Shown here in pieces: positions 1-8,698 of a stretch of DNA of 55,419 bases; positions within the stretch are counted from its first letter, which is position 1, and every line of letters begins with the position of its first letter. Source of the stretch: Berkiella_A sp050252335 (GTDB taxonomy: Bacteria; Pseudomonadota; Gammaproteobacteria; Berkiellales; Berkiellaceae); NCBI GenBank assembly GCA_050252335.1, contig JBFWLB010000012.1:1-55419 (forward strand). Direction: 5' to 3'. The notes under the pieces are model-generated. The model made no database searches. It saw only the letters and a program-made list of their open reading frames with translations, and had not been told where the DNA came from. Made by a program: the position numbers and the translations under genes.

Positions 1-51
1 AGCTTATCAAGACTTAAGCCACAATCCACTCGTACTCTTTGTTTTATAAAA

Positions 52-738
52 ATGCTAACAACCTCCCTTCTTAACCCCATGGAAATGCATCTCCAAACTA
101 AAATTTTTCAGTCTGCTCAAGCTTATCCGACTATTTTTCAACAGATGAAAGATTTTACCACGAGCCGCTTAGCAGATACGCAAGATCAATTATGGCTACT
201 TGAACACTTGCCAGTCTTTACTCAAGGTCAGGCCGGTAAACAAGAGCATATTCTCAATCCTGGCACGATTGAAATCACACAAAGTGATAGAGGAGGTCAA
301 GTTACTTATCATGGCCCTGGGCAATTAATGATTTATGTTTTATGGGATGTAAAGCGTTTGGGTCTAACGGTGAAAAGCCTCGTATGCCTATTAGAATCTT
401 TTGTTATATCTTTACTGGCAAAATATAGTATTACAGCCCATTGTATAGCAGGCGCACCCGGTATTTATGTTGAGAATAAAAAGATTGCTTCTTTAGGGCT
501 GCGTATTAAAAAAGGGGCTTGTTATCATGGCATTAGCTTAAACGTCGCTATGGATTTAGAGCCTTTTTCTCGTATTAATCCCTGCGGCTTTAAAAACTTA
601 GAAATGACGCAAATTGCCGCTTATAGATCCGATATTAGCCTCACACAAGTTCAAACAGATATTTTAAATATTATTCAAGACTGGCATAAAAATAAGGCAG
701 CAACCATCTGTTCTACCTTAAATACAAATCCAACTTAG
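52..738 (+). CDS. lipB: Octanoyltransferase LipB
   Basis: Transfers octanoyl from octanoyl-ACP to lipoyl domains of 2-oxoacid dehydrogenases and GcvH, the first step of lipoate synthesis, in the cytoplasm. The 228-residue product carries the family signatures RGGQVTYHGPGQ (residues 80-91), GAPGIYV (134-140), KIASLG with the expected catalytic Lys144, and INPCG with catalytic Cys178. Length is normal. The start is uncertain: no clear Shine-Dalgarno precedes ATG 52, and ATG 85 (residue 12) would match the shorter N-terminus of E. coli LipB better. The usual partner lipA is not in the window, and the gene sits only 51 bp from its left edge. Confidence 0.95.
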   Translation: MLTTSLLNPMEMHLQTKIFQSAQAYPTIFQQMKDFTTSRLADTQDQLWLLEHLPVFTQGQAGKQEHILNPGTIEITQSDRGGQVTYHGPGQLMIYVLWDVKRLGLTVKSLVCLLESFVISLLAKYSITAHCIAGAPGIYVENKKIASLGLRIKKGACYHGISLNVAMDLEPFSRINPCGFKNLEMTQIAAYRSDISLTQVQTDILNIIQDWHKNKAATICSTLNTNPT

Positions 739-750
739 CCAGCCCCCTAT

Positions 751-1413
751 TCAGAACTTATTAGAGCACTGTGTATAAACATGATATTGTCGCGTTGGAT
801 ACAAAAGCGTCATTTGCTCATACCAATATTCAATCCCTTTGGTATTTTGTTTACTCAGCTCGTATTCCATCATTTTTGCTTGTGCAAAGACATTTTTGTC
901 CTTGGCTAATTTTCCAAGCCGGCTGCGCTCACATGCTTGCAATGTATTATCTGCTTTGATTTGAAGCTCAGGATCGCTCGGCTCAGTTAATCTTTTATTT
1001 AAACTAATCAAACAGCTCGCCATCACCCTCCTCATTTGGTTCAAAGCATCATCCTGACAATGCAAATTGTCATATAAAATATTATCTCTATTTTTGAGAA
1101 GTCGATTATAAAAGTGAATATAGAGTAAATTATCTTCGTTTGTGGACATGTGTTTCATAACCATCATCGTGCACAGCTCATCTAATTGACACCCCACCAA
1201 AACAGCTAAAGCTTTCTTCATGCTTTCAGTGTGTTCTTTAGGTGTTAATACCACTTCATCACGCGCTGCTTTTAATTCATCATACAATCGAATTGAAATT
1301 GCGAATGAAGGGAAAGACAATGACAAGAGTGTGACTGCCATGATTGCAAACTTTATGAATTTCTTTTGAGCTTGCATGAGCACTTGAAAATTTTGAGCTA
1401 TTTTGTATGACAT
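751..1413 (-). CDS. Hypothetical exported protein, about 220 aa
   Basis: Function not recognised. The chosen start (ATG at 1413) follows AAGGATAGG at good spacing. An in-frame start at 1482 would add 23 residues with no ribosome site. From 1413 the N-terminus has a short polar stretch, lysines, and a hydrophobic core ending SFPSFA, which looks like a Sec signal peptide cleaved after about residue 38. The mature part is helical and holds six cysteines, suggesting a disulfide-bonded periplasmic protein. The gene is convergent with lipB, with only 12 bp between the stop codons, and nothing in the neighbourhood hints at a role. Confidence 0.7.
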   Translation of the reverse strand: MSYKIAQNFQVLMQAQKKFIKFAIMAVTLLSLSFPSFAISIRLYDELKAARDEVVLTPKEHTESMKKALAVLVGCQLDELCTMMVMKHMSTNEDNLLYIHFYNRLLKNRDNILYDNLHCQDDALNQMRRVMASCLISLNKRLTEPSDPELQIKADNTLQACERSRLGKLAKDKNVFAQAKMMEYELSKQNTKGIEYWYEQMTLLYPTRQYHVYTQCSNKF

Positions 1414-1567
1414 ACACCTATCCTTAAACACATACTCTGTGAGTAGGACACGGTATAAAGGGAGAAGTTCAGCAATATGCAACGAATCGTTGTAAAGAAA
1501 AATATCCTGTAATAATAATCACTTACTAAAAGCAAACCTTGTAAATTGAACAACTTCAATGAAAGAA

Positions 1568-1598
1568 GCATCGAGAGACAGGTATTGTCTCTCGATGC
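1568..1598 (-). terminator. Hairpin downstream of hsp20, probable terminator
   Basis: A perfect 13-bp stem (GCATCGAGAGACA with its complement) around a 5-nt loop lies 37 bp after the hsp20 stop. Read on the minus strand it is followed by TTCTTTC, a modest T-rich tract, so termination is likely but not certain. Confidence 0.55.
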
Positions 1599-1634
1599 TA
1601 AGAGAGAGCATCACGACAGTAGAAATAGAAAATT

Positions 1635-2075
1635 TTAACTTTCAATTGTTATTTTACGCGTTTTCTGCTCAATCAACTTCGGTAATATAACCGTTAAAAC
1701 ACCTTGTACAGCTTTGGCTTGAATACCATTGCTATCCACTGTTTCTGGCAAACTAAATTGTCGGCAAAACTTACCCGAAGCACGCTCAAGTCGATAATAA
1801 TTATCTTTCTTTTCTTCTCGTTCTATCTTACGCTCACCTTTAATGGTCAAGGTATGACCATCCATTTCAATATCAATGTCCTTAGGATCAACGCCTGGTA
1901 AATCAACATAAACAAAATATTGATTTTTCTCTTCTTTTACATCAACACGGGGCGACCAATTTTGAGCGCTTATATTCTGCTCTGGTGTCAAACAGCTCGA
2001 TAAAAAAGGTAACAATTCTTTTTCAAAATCATGTGCCCAATAATTAGGTTGGTGACGAATAAAACTCATATACAC
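1635..2075 (-). CDS. Small heat-shock protein, Hsp20/IbpA family
   Basis: An ATP-independent holdase that keeps unfolding proteins soluble for DnaK/ClpB. The 146-residue product has the usual layout: a variable N-terminus of about 40 residues, an alpha-crystallin domain (about 42-135) with DLPGVDPKDI and the conserved GVLTVILPK near the end, and a short tail. The ATG at 2075 is preceded by CTGGAGGTGTAT, a strong ribosome site. A sigma-32-type promoter lies 41-69 bp upstream, so heat-shock control is expected. The gene stands alone as its own transcription unit. Confidence 0.93.
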   Translation of the reverse strand: MYMSFIRHQPNYWAHDFEKELLPFLSSCLTPEQNISAQNWSPRVDVKEEKNQYFVYVDLPGVDPKDIDIEMDGHTLTIKGERKIEREEKKDNYYRLERASGKFCRQFSLPETVDSNGIQAKAVQGVLTVILPKLIEQKTRKITIES

Positions 2076-2115
2076 CTCCAGTTAAGATTTGATTTTTACT
2101 TGGTCTCTGTTACTG

Positions 2116-2144
2116 ATAGTGGGGAGGCAATATTTATTTTCAAG
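2116..2144 (-). promoter_or_regulatory. Sigma-32 (RpoH) heat-shock promoter of hsp20
   Basis: Read on the minus strand: CTTGAAA (2138-2144), a 13-nt spacer, then CCCCACTAT (2116-2124). This matches the RpoH consensus CTTGAAA-N(12-14)-CCCCATnT almost perfectly. It lies just upstream of the hsp20 ribosome site. Confidence 0.85.
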
Positions 2145-2309
2145 ATAAGACGCAGAAAAAAATGATGAGGAGAAAAATGGGAACAAAAAAAGCAATGCCC
2201 AGCAATTCTGTCCATATACACAGCCTTGTGAAGAACGTACTTTGCGCTACACTCTACCCATTCTTTGGGCAATCGCTCAGCCCTCAATCACTGAGCCAGA
2301 CTCACTATA

Positions 2310-2339
2310 TTGCTTTTCACATCAACGCTTTAATATAAG
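2310..2339 (+). promoter_or_regulatory. Possible sigma-70 promoter of the HU-like gene
   Basis: TTGCTT (2310-2315), an 18-nt spacer and TATAAG (2334-2339). This is a moderate match to the -35/-10 consensus, with about 100 nt of leader before the start codon at 2441. Confidence 0.35.
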
Positions 2340-2440
2340 TAAGCTCATAAAAGCTAAATATGAAGCGTTTTTGTCTATTTATTTTTAAAACTCTGTATGG
2401 TAACTTAACTTCCAGTTTAACAATCCAAAAGGAAAATTCG

Positions 2441-2938
2441 ATGGCCGCTAGAAAAACAACAACGAAAGCACAAGCTGCAAAAACTACTAAAACAACAAAA
2501 TCTAAGACAGCAAAAGCGACATCCGCTAAAGCTGCAAGTAGCCCAGCTAAAAAAACCGCTCTAGCTCGCCCTAAAACACTTGCAAAGGCAATTGCAAATA
2601 CTCAATTTCCTCATAAAGCAATCTCTGACAAACAATCTAAGTCTGAAATTTACAACGAAATCGTTGAAATTACTCAAGTAAGTCGTAAAGACGTTAAAGC
2701 GGTCTTTGCTGCGATTAGAAATGTGATTGAACGTCATGTTAAGCCTAAAGGCTCTGGTGAGCTAACTATTCCTGAGTTAGGCATTAAAGTACGTCGTGTT
2801 ATGAAGAAAGCAACAAAAGCACGCGTAGGCAGAAACCCATTCACTGGCGAAGAAATTCAAATTCCAGCAAAACCAGCTAGAAAGTCAGTTAAAGTTACAG
2901 CACTAAAAACACTAAAATCTATTATTGAAGAAGCATAA
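2441..2938 (+). CDS. HU-family DNA-binding protein with long Lys/Ala/Thr N-terminal tail
   Basis: A nucleoid protein: the C-terminal ~100 residues are an HU/IHF fold, including FTGEEIQIPAKPA, the counterpart of the HU motif after the DNA-clasping arm. The first ~60 residues are almost only Ala, Lys, Thr and Ser with AAKTTK and SPAKK-like units, resembling histone H1 tails. The start at ATG 2441 is chosen because AAAAGGAAAATTCG precedes it. Starting at 2360 would add 27 hydrophobic residues without a ribosome site. The gene is monocistronic, with a terminator right after it. HU fused to basic tails is known in several proteobacteria; a role in chromosome compaction is inferred. Confidence 0.88.
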   Translation: MAARKTTTKAQAAKTTKTTKSKTAKATSAKAASSPAKKTALARPKTLAKAIANTQFPHKAISDKQSKSEIYNEIVEITQVSRKDVKAVFAAIRNVIERHVKPKGSGELTIPELGIKVRRVMKKATKARVGRNPFTGEEIQIPAKPARKSVKVTALKTLKSIIEEA

Positions 2939-2960
2939 ATATAGATTTTTGTTAGTAAAT

Positions 2961-2989
2961 AAAAAAGCAGACATTTGTCTGCTTTTTTT
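2961..2989. terminator. Bidirectional rho-independent terminator
   Basis: A 12-bp stem AAAAAAGCAGAC / GTCTGCTTTTTT with a 4-nt loop. A-run and T-run flanks make it usable on both strands, between the HU-like gene and the end of ubiX. Confidence 0.85.
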
Positions 2990-3009
2990 ATGCTTGGATT
3001 AAGCTGGCT

Positions 3010-3630
3010 TTAAGGCTTACTCAGTTCTACGCCCCATTTAGGCGTTAGGTCATGCGTGATATGTAGTTGATCGAGGATACGTGCAACGACAAAATCTACC
3101 AAATCTTCAATTTTCTTAGGGTTCAAATAAAATCCTGGGCTTGCAGGCATGATAACCGTCCCCATCTGAGATAAGCTAAGCATATGTTGCAAATGAATGG
3201 AAGAAAGTGGCATTTCTCTTAACAGCAAGATCAGCTGCCCTCTCTCTTTCAAAACAACATCAGCAGCTCGCTCCAATAAATTATTGCTTGCACCCAAAGC
3301 AATGGCTGATAAACATCCGGCGCTACAAGGGCATACAACCATTTGACTGGGAGCACCACTACCACTGGCTAAAGGAGAATACCAGTCATCTTTGCCGTAG
3401 ACTTTGATAAACTCAGAAGCAACATCTAGCTTTTTGACAATATATTCTGCCATTCTAATAGTGCTGCCTGGCAAGTCTTTATCGACTTCATCTTTAAAAA
3501 CCATTGCCCCAGCTGGCGACATCACAATTGAAACTTTACGCTTGGCTGCTACTAGTTTTTCTAATAATTTCCAGCCATATATAGCCCCGCTTGCACCCGA
3601 AAAAGCCAATGTCACTTCATTTTGAACCAT
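3010..3630 (-). CDS. ubiX: Flavin prenyltransferase UbiX
   Basis: Attaches a dimethylallyl group to reduced FMN, making the prenyl-FMN cofactor needed by the UbiD decarboxylase in ubiquinone synthesis. The 206-residue product begins with the FMN-binding segment FSGASGAIYG and holds the family motif CPCSAGCLSAIA in the middle. Length is typical. It lies 4 bp downstream of mpl, so the two are very likely co-transcribed, as in pseudomonads. ubiD is not in the window. Confidence 0.93.
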   Translation of the reverse strand: MVQNEVTLAFSGASGAIYGWKLLEKLVAAKRKVSIVMSPAGAMVFKDEVDKDLPGSTIRMAEYIVKKLDVASEFIKVYGKDDWYSPLASGSGAPSQMVVCPCSAGCLSAIALGASNNLLERAADVVLKERGQLILLLREMPLSSIHLQHMLSLSQMGTVIMPASPGFYLNPKKIEDLVDFVVARILDQLHITHDLTPKWGVELSKP

Positions 3631-3634
3631 ATCT

Positions 3635-5008
3635 TCAAGCTACCGTACGACTATCATTAAGCGCTGTTAATAAGCGCATATGCAAGTTATCAAATCCACC
3701 ATTGCTCATAACACACACATGCATATCTTGTTGCGTTTGCTGAACGATACTCTGAATAATATCATCTGTCTTATTCAAAATATTGACCTTTTTACCCAAA
3801 GAAGCAAAGACCTCCTCAACAGGCCATTCAATATCGGGAGAACGATATATCCAAATCTGATCTGCAATCGATAAAGACTGCACCAAACTATTACGATGTA
3901 CACCCATTTTCATTGTGTTTGAACGCAAATCTAATACAGCAGTCAAAGGCGCCTGACCAATATGATTTCTGAGTGCTTTTAAAGTCTCATGAATGGCTGT
4001 TGGATGATGTGCAAAATCATCATAAATAGTAACCCCATTCACACTCCCCTTCTTTTCTAAGCGTCTTTTAACGGACTTAAAGGATTCAAGTGCTTTGCAA
4101 GCCGTTTCAACCTTAACACCTGCTGTAGAAGCTGCTATCACTGCCGCTAATGCGTTTTGCGCATTATGCTCACCCAGCAAATTCCAATGAACGGTGCCTT
4201 GTAAAATGCCCTGATGATAAATAGAAAAAGCTGAGCCATCGCGCTTCTCTAGCTTTACTGACCAATCCTTACCTGTATCTAAAGCAAAACAAGTCGTCTG
4301 ACTCCAACATCCCATTTCTAATACAGATTGAGCATTTTTATCATTCTCAGGGTAAATCACAGTACCTTTTTGTGGAACAATTCGAATTAAATGATGGAAT
4401 TGTTTTTTAATTGCAGCTAGATCATCAAAAATATCTGCGTGATCATATTCTATGTTGTTGATGATGCATGTTTGCGGATTGTAATGTACAAATTTAGAAC
4501 GCTTATCAAAAAATGCTGTATCGTATTCATCTGCTTCAATCACAAAATAGGGTGCTTTCCCCAACCTTGCAGATACACCAAAATTTTCTGGCACCCCTCC
4601 AATTAAAAAGCCAGGATTCAAGCCTGCACACTCTAATATCCAAGCCACCATACTTGAAGTCGTGGTTTTACCATGCGTCCCAGAAACAGCAATCACATGA
4701 CGATTTGCAAGTACATTCTCTTTGAGCCATGCAGGGCCAGAATCATAAGAAATGCCCTCATCTAAAATATATTCTACAGCGGAGTTACCTCGTGACAATG
4801 CATTGCCTATGATCACTTTATCAGGTCTTGGCGTGAGATTAGCTGCAAGATAACCTGATTTTAAATGAATACCCATCTCTTCTAATTGCGTACTCATGGG
4901 AGGATAAACATTTTGATCGGAGCCTGAAACCTCATGGCCTAATTCTTTTGCAATTTGTGCAATGCCGCCCATAAATGTGCCACAAACTCCCAAAATATGA
5001 ATATGCAT
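3635..5008 (-). CDS. mpl: UDP-N-acetylmuramate:L-Ala-gamma-D-Glu-meso-DAP ligase Mpl
   Basis: Murein-recycling ligase that joins recovered tripeptide to UDP-MurNAc. The 457-residue Mur-ligase protein has the N-terminal Rossmann start ILGVCGTFMGG, the ATP loop GTHGKTTT (110-117), EADEYD and a C-terminal DDFAHHPTAI segment typical of Mpl. Starting with this glycine pattern and lacking the MurC-specific layout, it is called Mpl rather than MurC. It is followed closely by ubiX and preceded at 20 bp by a membrane-protein gene. Confidence 0.94.
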   Translation of the reverse strand: MHIHILGVCGTFMGGIAQIAKELGHEVSGSDQNVYPPMSTQLEEMGIHLKSGYLAANLTPRPDKVIIGNALSRGNSAVEYILDEGISYDSGPAWLKENVLANRHVIAVSGTHGKTTTSSMVAWILECAGLNPGFLIGGVPENFGVSARLGKAPYFVIEADEYDTAFFDKRSKFVHYNPQTCIINNIEYDHADIFDDLAAIKKQFHHLIRIVPQKGTVIYPENDKNAQSVLEMGCWSQTTCFALDTGKDWSVKLEKRDGSAFSIYHQGILQGTVHWNLLGEHNAQNALAAVIAASTAGVKVETACKALESFKSVKRRLEKKGSVNGVTIYDDFAHHPTAIHETLKALRNHIGQAPLTAVLDLRSNTMKMGVHRNSLVQSLSIADQIWIYRSPDIEWPVEEVFASLGKKVNILNKTDDIIQSIVQQTQQDMHVCVMSNGGFDNLHMRLLTALNDSRTVA

Positions 5009-5028
5009 AAAATCACTCCTTTATTTTT

Positions 5029-5562
5029 TTATTTGATAGGCGCTTGAGCTGCAGTTAAAGAAAATACGATTAAGAGCTGAAAAATACCAGAAAAACATGC
5101 CATAGCAAATGCTAGCAATACGCCTTTACTCAATTTTAATTCTAAGCCTTTTGCAAAAATACTCCCATCGATAAATAAGGCCCACAAGGCAATCACCATA
5201 ACAAGAGATGCGGGTATTTGGCTGTTTGGCGATATTAATTCCAGCAGATATAGAATCAACGAAACAACGATCCCGACACCCAACATAGAGGAGAAAAGTT
5301 TATGAAATCTATTTTTTTTCTGATTGAATGTAAGTAAGACATGCATAAAAATAGCGGGTAAAATTAAAGATGTCACACCGATTACTATTTTATCTGTCCA
5401 CTCAATCTTGAGACCTGAGCCTAAAGCAACAACCCTCATGAATAAATAAACCCCCATTACCAACATTAATTGCAGATGGGAATACGGCAATGAGGCCGGT
5501 GAGCCTTTAAAAAAACATAGGCGTATATAAACAATCATTGCTTGAAAGAGTTGATTTAGCAT
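5029..5562 (-). CDS. Hypothetical inner-membrane protein, 177 aa
   Basis: Family not recognised. The sequence shows about five hydrophobic segments (around residues 28-47, 60-82, 92-112, 116-132 and 145-170) separated by short loops, with a basic loop containing NQKKNRFHK. No catalytic motif is visible. It lies 20 bp upstream of mpl on the same strand, so it probably belongs to the mpl-ubiX operon and is divergent from pfp. A supporting role in envelope metabolism is possible but only from position. Confidence 0.75.
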   Translation of the reverse strand: MLNQLFQAMIVYIRLCFFKGSPASLPYSHLQLMLVMGVYLFMRVVALGSGLKIEWTDKIVIGVTSLILPAIFMHVLLTFNQKKNRFHKLFSSMLGVGIVVSLILYLLELISPNSQIPASLVMVIALWALFIDGSIFAKGLELKLSKGVLLAFAMACFSGIFQLLIVFSLTAAQAPIK

Positions 5563-5672
5563 GCATTACTCGACACTTAAGTTAACAAACAAATATTAGC
5601 TCTGGCAATTTTATCGCAAACATTGTACCCTTCAAAACCATTTAGTGCAGTTATTTTAAGGATCTTTCAAAA

Positions 5673-6935
5673 ATGCCAAAAAAGAACATTTTATACGCAC
5701 AATCAGGTGGCGTAACAGCAGTGATTAATGCAACTGCCTCAGGCGTAATCAGCGCTGCAAGAAACCAGTCTGAATTAGGCAAGGTCTATGCTGCACGAAA
5801 TGGCATCATAGGCGCACTACGCGAAGAGCTGATTGATACCTCGGTACTCAGCAATGAAGTCATTGCAGGCCTTAAATATACGCCTTCTGGCGCTTTTGGC
5901 TCTTGCCGTTATAAACTCAAAGGCATTCAAGAAAACCGTGAAGAATACGAGCGCCTTATTTCTGTCTTTAAAGCTCATAATATTGGCTATTTCTTTTACA
6001 ATGGCGGTGGCGATTCCCAAGATACAGCCCACAAAGTTTCTCAATTAAGCCAAGAAATGGGTTTCCCAATCACCTGTATTGGTATTCCTAAAACAGTAGA
6101 CAATGATTTACCCTTTACGGACAATTGCCCTGGATTTGGTTCTGTAGCTAAATATGTTGCGATTTCAACCTTAGAGGCAAGTTTAGATGTTGCTTCTATG
6201 TGCGAAAGCTCAACTAAAGTATTTATCCTCGAAGTCATGGGTCGACATGCAGGTTGGATAGCAGCAGCCAGTGCTTTAGCACAAAAACGCTCTGGCGGTG
6301 CACCTCATATCATCCTTTTCCCTGAAGTTGTCTTTGACGAAGAAAAATTCTTGGATGAAGTGAATAAAGCGGTTAAACAACACGGTTATTGCGTGATTGT
6401 TGCCTCTGAAGGTGCAAAATATGCAGATGGACAATTTCTTGCTCAAATGGGCTCTAAAGACGCATTTGGCCATGTGCAATTAGGTGGCGTTGCGCCCATG
6501 TTAGCCAATCTCATTAAATCTAAACTCAAATTAAAATATCACTGGGCAGTAGCAGATTATTTACAAAGAGCTGCACGTCACATCTCTTCTCATACAGATG
6601 TGGAGCATGCTTTTGCTTTAGGTGAAGCTGCTGTTAAATTAGCACTTGAAAATAAAAATGCTGTTATGCCTTACATTAAACGTGACTCTAGCAGTCCATA
6701 TCGTTGGCATATTGAAAGTGTTGAACTCAGCAAAGTGGCAAATGTTGAACGCACAGTGCCCCCTGAATACATCAGTGAAAATGGCTTTGGTATCACGGAA
6801 GCCTGCCGCGAATATCTCAGCCCATTAATTGAAGGTGAGTCTTATCCTTCGTATCAAAATGGTCTGCCACTTTATGTTCGTCCTACTTTTACCATGCTTG
6901 AAAAGAAGCTCGAACAGGATTTTGTGGTTAGGTAA
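5673..6935 (+). CDS. pfp: Pyrophosphate-dependent 6-phosphofructokinase
   Basis: Reversible phosphorylation of fructose 6-phosphate using pyrophosphate. The 420-residue protein has GGGDSQ (111-116), where the Asp replaces the Gly that ATP-type enzymes need for ATP, and PKTVDND (139-145), where the Lys is typical of PPi enzymes; the catalytic Asp lies in TVDND. MGRHAGW follows. The start ATG 5673 has AAGGAT 10 nt upstream. Legionella and Coxiella also rely on a PPi-type enzyme. The gene stands alone, divergent from the mpl operon. Confidence 0.93.
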   Translation: MPKKNILYAQSGGVTAVINATASGVISAARNQSELGKVYAARNGIIGALREELIDTSVLSNEVIAGLKYTPSGAFGSCRYKLKGIQENREEYERLISVFKAHNIGYFFYNGGGDSQDTAHKVSQLSQEMGFPITCIGIPKTVDNDLPFTDNCPGFGSVAKYVAISTLEASLDVASMCESSTKVFILEVMGRHAGWIAAASALAQKRSGGAPHIILFPEVVFDEEKFLDEVNKAVKQHGYCVIVASEGAKYADGQFLAQMGSKDAFGHVQLGGVAPMLANLIKSKLKLKYHWAVADYLQRAARHISSHTDVEHAFALGEAAVKLALENKNAVMPYIKRDSSSPYRWHIESVELSKVANVERTVPPEYISENGFGITEACREYLSPLIEGESYPSYQNGLPLYVRPTFTMLEKKLEQDFVVR

Positions 6936-6940
6936 TTGCT

Positions 6941-6964
6941 CTCCCTCTTTGTAAAAAGAGGGAG
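6941..6964. other. Inverted repeat after pfp
   Basis: CTCCCTCTTT gtaa AAAGAGGGAG, a perfect 10-bp stem starting 5 bp after the pfp stop. No T-run follows, so it may be a weak terminator, or debris of the palindromic repeat that starts at 7026, whose arms share the CTCCCTTT core. Nothing else is recognised between 6965 and 7025. Confidence 0.5.
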
Positions 6965-7025
6965 GAGACACGCATACAAGGGGCGAGATTGCCTTGTGTC
7001 GCCCGAACCAGGCCCCTTTCTTATC

Positions 7026-7197
7026 GATGAGCATTGCGAATCAGGATCCCACTTTTTGAAGGGGGATGCGCACCAGCAAGTGCGCAAGGGGGATTGATAC
7101 TGGAAACTAAGTTCAAACAGCTAAATCCCTCTGCTCGTACAGCTACGCTGCACGAGCGTCTCCCTTTACAAAGTGAGAAAATGTTCGCTTTGCGAAC
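7026..7197. repeat. Palindromic element, type A, copy 1
   Basis: About 172 bp. Its ends are degenerate forms of the 15-bp inverted repeat ATGAGCGAAGCGAAT (here GATGAGCATTGCGAAT and GTTCGCTTTGCGAA). Inside are nested inverted segments: ATCCCACTTTTTGAAGGGGG on the left pairs with CTCCCTTTACAAAGTGAG on the right, and AGGGGGAT with AAATCCCT. It shares long blocks with the copy at 49078-49234. The open frame through it is not considered a gene. With the inverted repeat at 6941 it fills the 333-bp gap between pfp and the MAPEG gene. Confidence 0.8.
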
Positions 7198-7268
7198 TAA
7201 ACAATTTGTGGGAAGCACTCAGTTTACAAAGCAGGAACACTTTATTTGCGATGATCATGTCAGAAATT

Positions 7269-7652
7269 CTAGATCAATCCACACACAATATTAAAAATAG
7301 CCAAGAAAAGAATAACGAGACAAGTCCCTAGCATACCAAACAACCTTTCTTTTGATACACCAGATGATTTTGAAATACCAAACGCATGCAAAATGCGACA
7401 AAACAACCCAACTGAACCAATGATATGTAGTAATAATGGGCTTGCAGCATTTGATTCTGCCACCCCCATGAGTATCAGCAAAATAGGAATCGTCTCTGTT
7501 GCATTACCATGCATACGAATTGCTTTTCTTAAAGCAATATTGCCCTCATCTAATAAGCCTATTTTATGTTCGCGACGCAAACGAACAACATTGAGTGTTA
7601 AACAGAGTAATAAAATTGCAAATAACCCAGCATATAAACCTGTGATTATCAT
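7269..7652 (-). CDS. MAPEG-family membrane protein
   Basis: The 127-residue protein has four hydrophobic segments and the MAPEG signature region RKAIRMHGNATETIPILL, resembling the proteobacterial YecN branch (membrane-associated glutathione or eicosanoid metabolism proteins of mostly unknown bacterial function). Its ATG overlaps the stop of the upstream hydratase gene by 4 bp (ATGA), so the two are translationally coupled. Exact substrate is not known. Confidence 0.82.
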   Translation of the reverse strand: MIITGLYAGLFAILLLCLTLNVVRLRREHKIGLLDEGNIALRKAIRMHGNATETIPILLILMGVAESNAASPLLLHIIGSVGLFCRILHAFGISKSSGVSKERLFGMLGTCLVILFLAIFNIVCGLI

Positions 7653-8485
7653 TCATTTACCGTAAAAGAAACGGTTGTTTCATTGTTATATAAGGCTTTA
7701 TAAACGCCTGGCTGCACATCTACCATGCCACCTAATGCACCTGTAATGAGCAAATAGCCCTTCTCAATGCTCCAACCATGCGCAATTACTTGATTGACCA
7801 GCCATCTCAGTGCCTCCCACTGATCACCTAAGGCATCTCTCCCTTGGCCTTGTAGGACAATGCGATCATCGTGTCTTAGAGTAACCGTTATGTCATTAAT
7901 ATCTTGGCCTAGCCAATTGACAGTATCACTGGGGATAAAATAAGCAGATCCTGTATTTATAGCAACTAAATCAACACCTTCTGTGAGGGTAGATTCAAAA
8001 TGAACCTCAGGTAATTCAAGCACAGGCACAATTTTTTGAACATAAGATTTTAGCTCATCAACCGAATTAACTTTTTTTGATATTTTTCTATCAAAAATGA
8101 AGCCTAATTCTGCCTCAATCATTAATCCTTGATAGTCGTTGATTACTAATTCACTGTTATCTTGCTTCTGACCTTCTTTAAATAAAATGCCAATGATGGG
8201 TCTATTAATATTAAAACTCGATTGTGCTTCATCGGATGTCAAACCCGCTTTAAAGCCCGCAATATGCTCAGACTGTAAACGTGACCGCACATAAGATTTC
8301 TGAACTTGATATGCTAAAGACATATCTAGTTCATACTTTTTTGATAAATTTGGCATGGGGTTCTTTTGCTGATACGCTTGATAAAGCTCTTGAGACATTG
8401 CATCCACAGTAGGAGCCGCAGCGTAAAGATTGCTAACCAGTAAAGTAAGTAAATTGAGTGCTATCATTACCCTATAGTCAATCAT
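7649..8485 (-). CDS. 2-keto-4-pentenoate hydratase-like protein, probably exported
   Basis: Resembles MhpD/FAH-superfamily hydratases: GFKAGLTSDEAQ, an acidic metal-site segment IEAELGFIF and a C-terminal LLITGALGGMVDVQPG pattern. The start at ATG 8485 is chosen because GAGGTG lies just upstream; a start at 8518 adds 11 residues without a clear site. From 8485 the N-terminus (MIDYRVMIALNLLTLLVSNL followed by YAAA) looks like a Sec signal peptide, which is unusual because this fold normally works in the cytoplasm on aromatic degradation products. No other catabolic gene is nearby. It is coupled to the MAPEG gene downstream. Confidence 0.8.
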   Translation of the reverse strand: MIDYRVMIALNLLTLLVSNLYAAAPTVDAMSQELYQAYQQKNPMPNLSKKYELDMSLAYQVQKSYVRSRLQSEHIAGFKAGLTSDEAQSSFNINRPIIGILFKEGQKQDNSELVINDYQGLMIEAELGFIFDRKISKKVNSVDELKSYVQKIVPVLELPEVHFESTLTEGVDLVAINTGSAYFIPSDTVNWLGQDINDITVTLRHDDRIVLQGQGRDALGDQWEALRWLVNQVIAHGWSIEKGYLLITGALGGMVDVQPGVYKALYNNETTVSFTVNE

Positions 8486-8698
8486 CCGCACCTCATTTGA
8501 GCAAAATTTAGTTAGCAACTATATACATGCATATGTATGTAGTTTATCAAAATCAGCATCAAAACGTTAGAGCATTCATACCGGTTTATCTATTTGATTT
8601 TAATTAAAAATTAGTTGATTACAGGTCTTAAATTTTCTTTGCATTGCAATAAATTATGACCTACTAGGAAATAGTGTATTTTCTATGCAAAAACTTAA

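Noticed and set aside
2096..2287. 63-codon minus-strand open frame upstream of hsp20
   Set aside because: It contains the hsp20 sigma-32 promoter, lacks a ribosome site and has no recognisable protein pattern.
2360..2440. 27-codon N-terminal extension of the HU-like gene
   Set aside because: Hydrophobic, unlike the basic tail; the real ribosome site lies just before ATG 2441.
7034..7294. 86-codon plus-strand frame after pfp
   Set aside because: Falls within the type A palindromic element and has no ribosome site.
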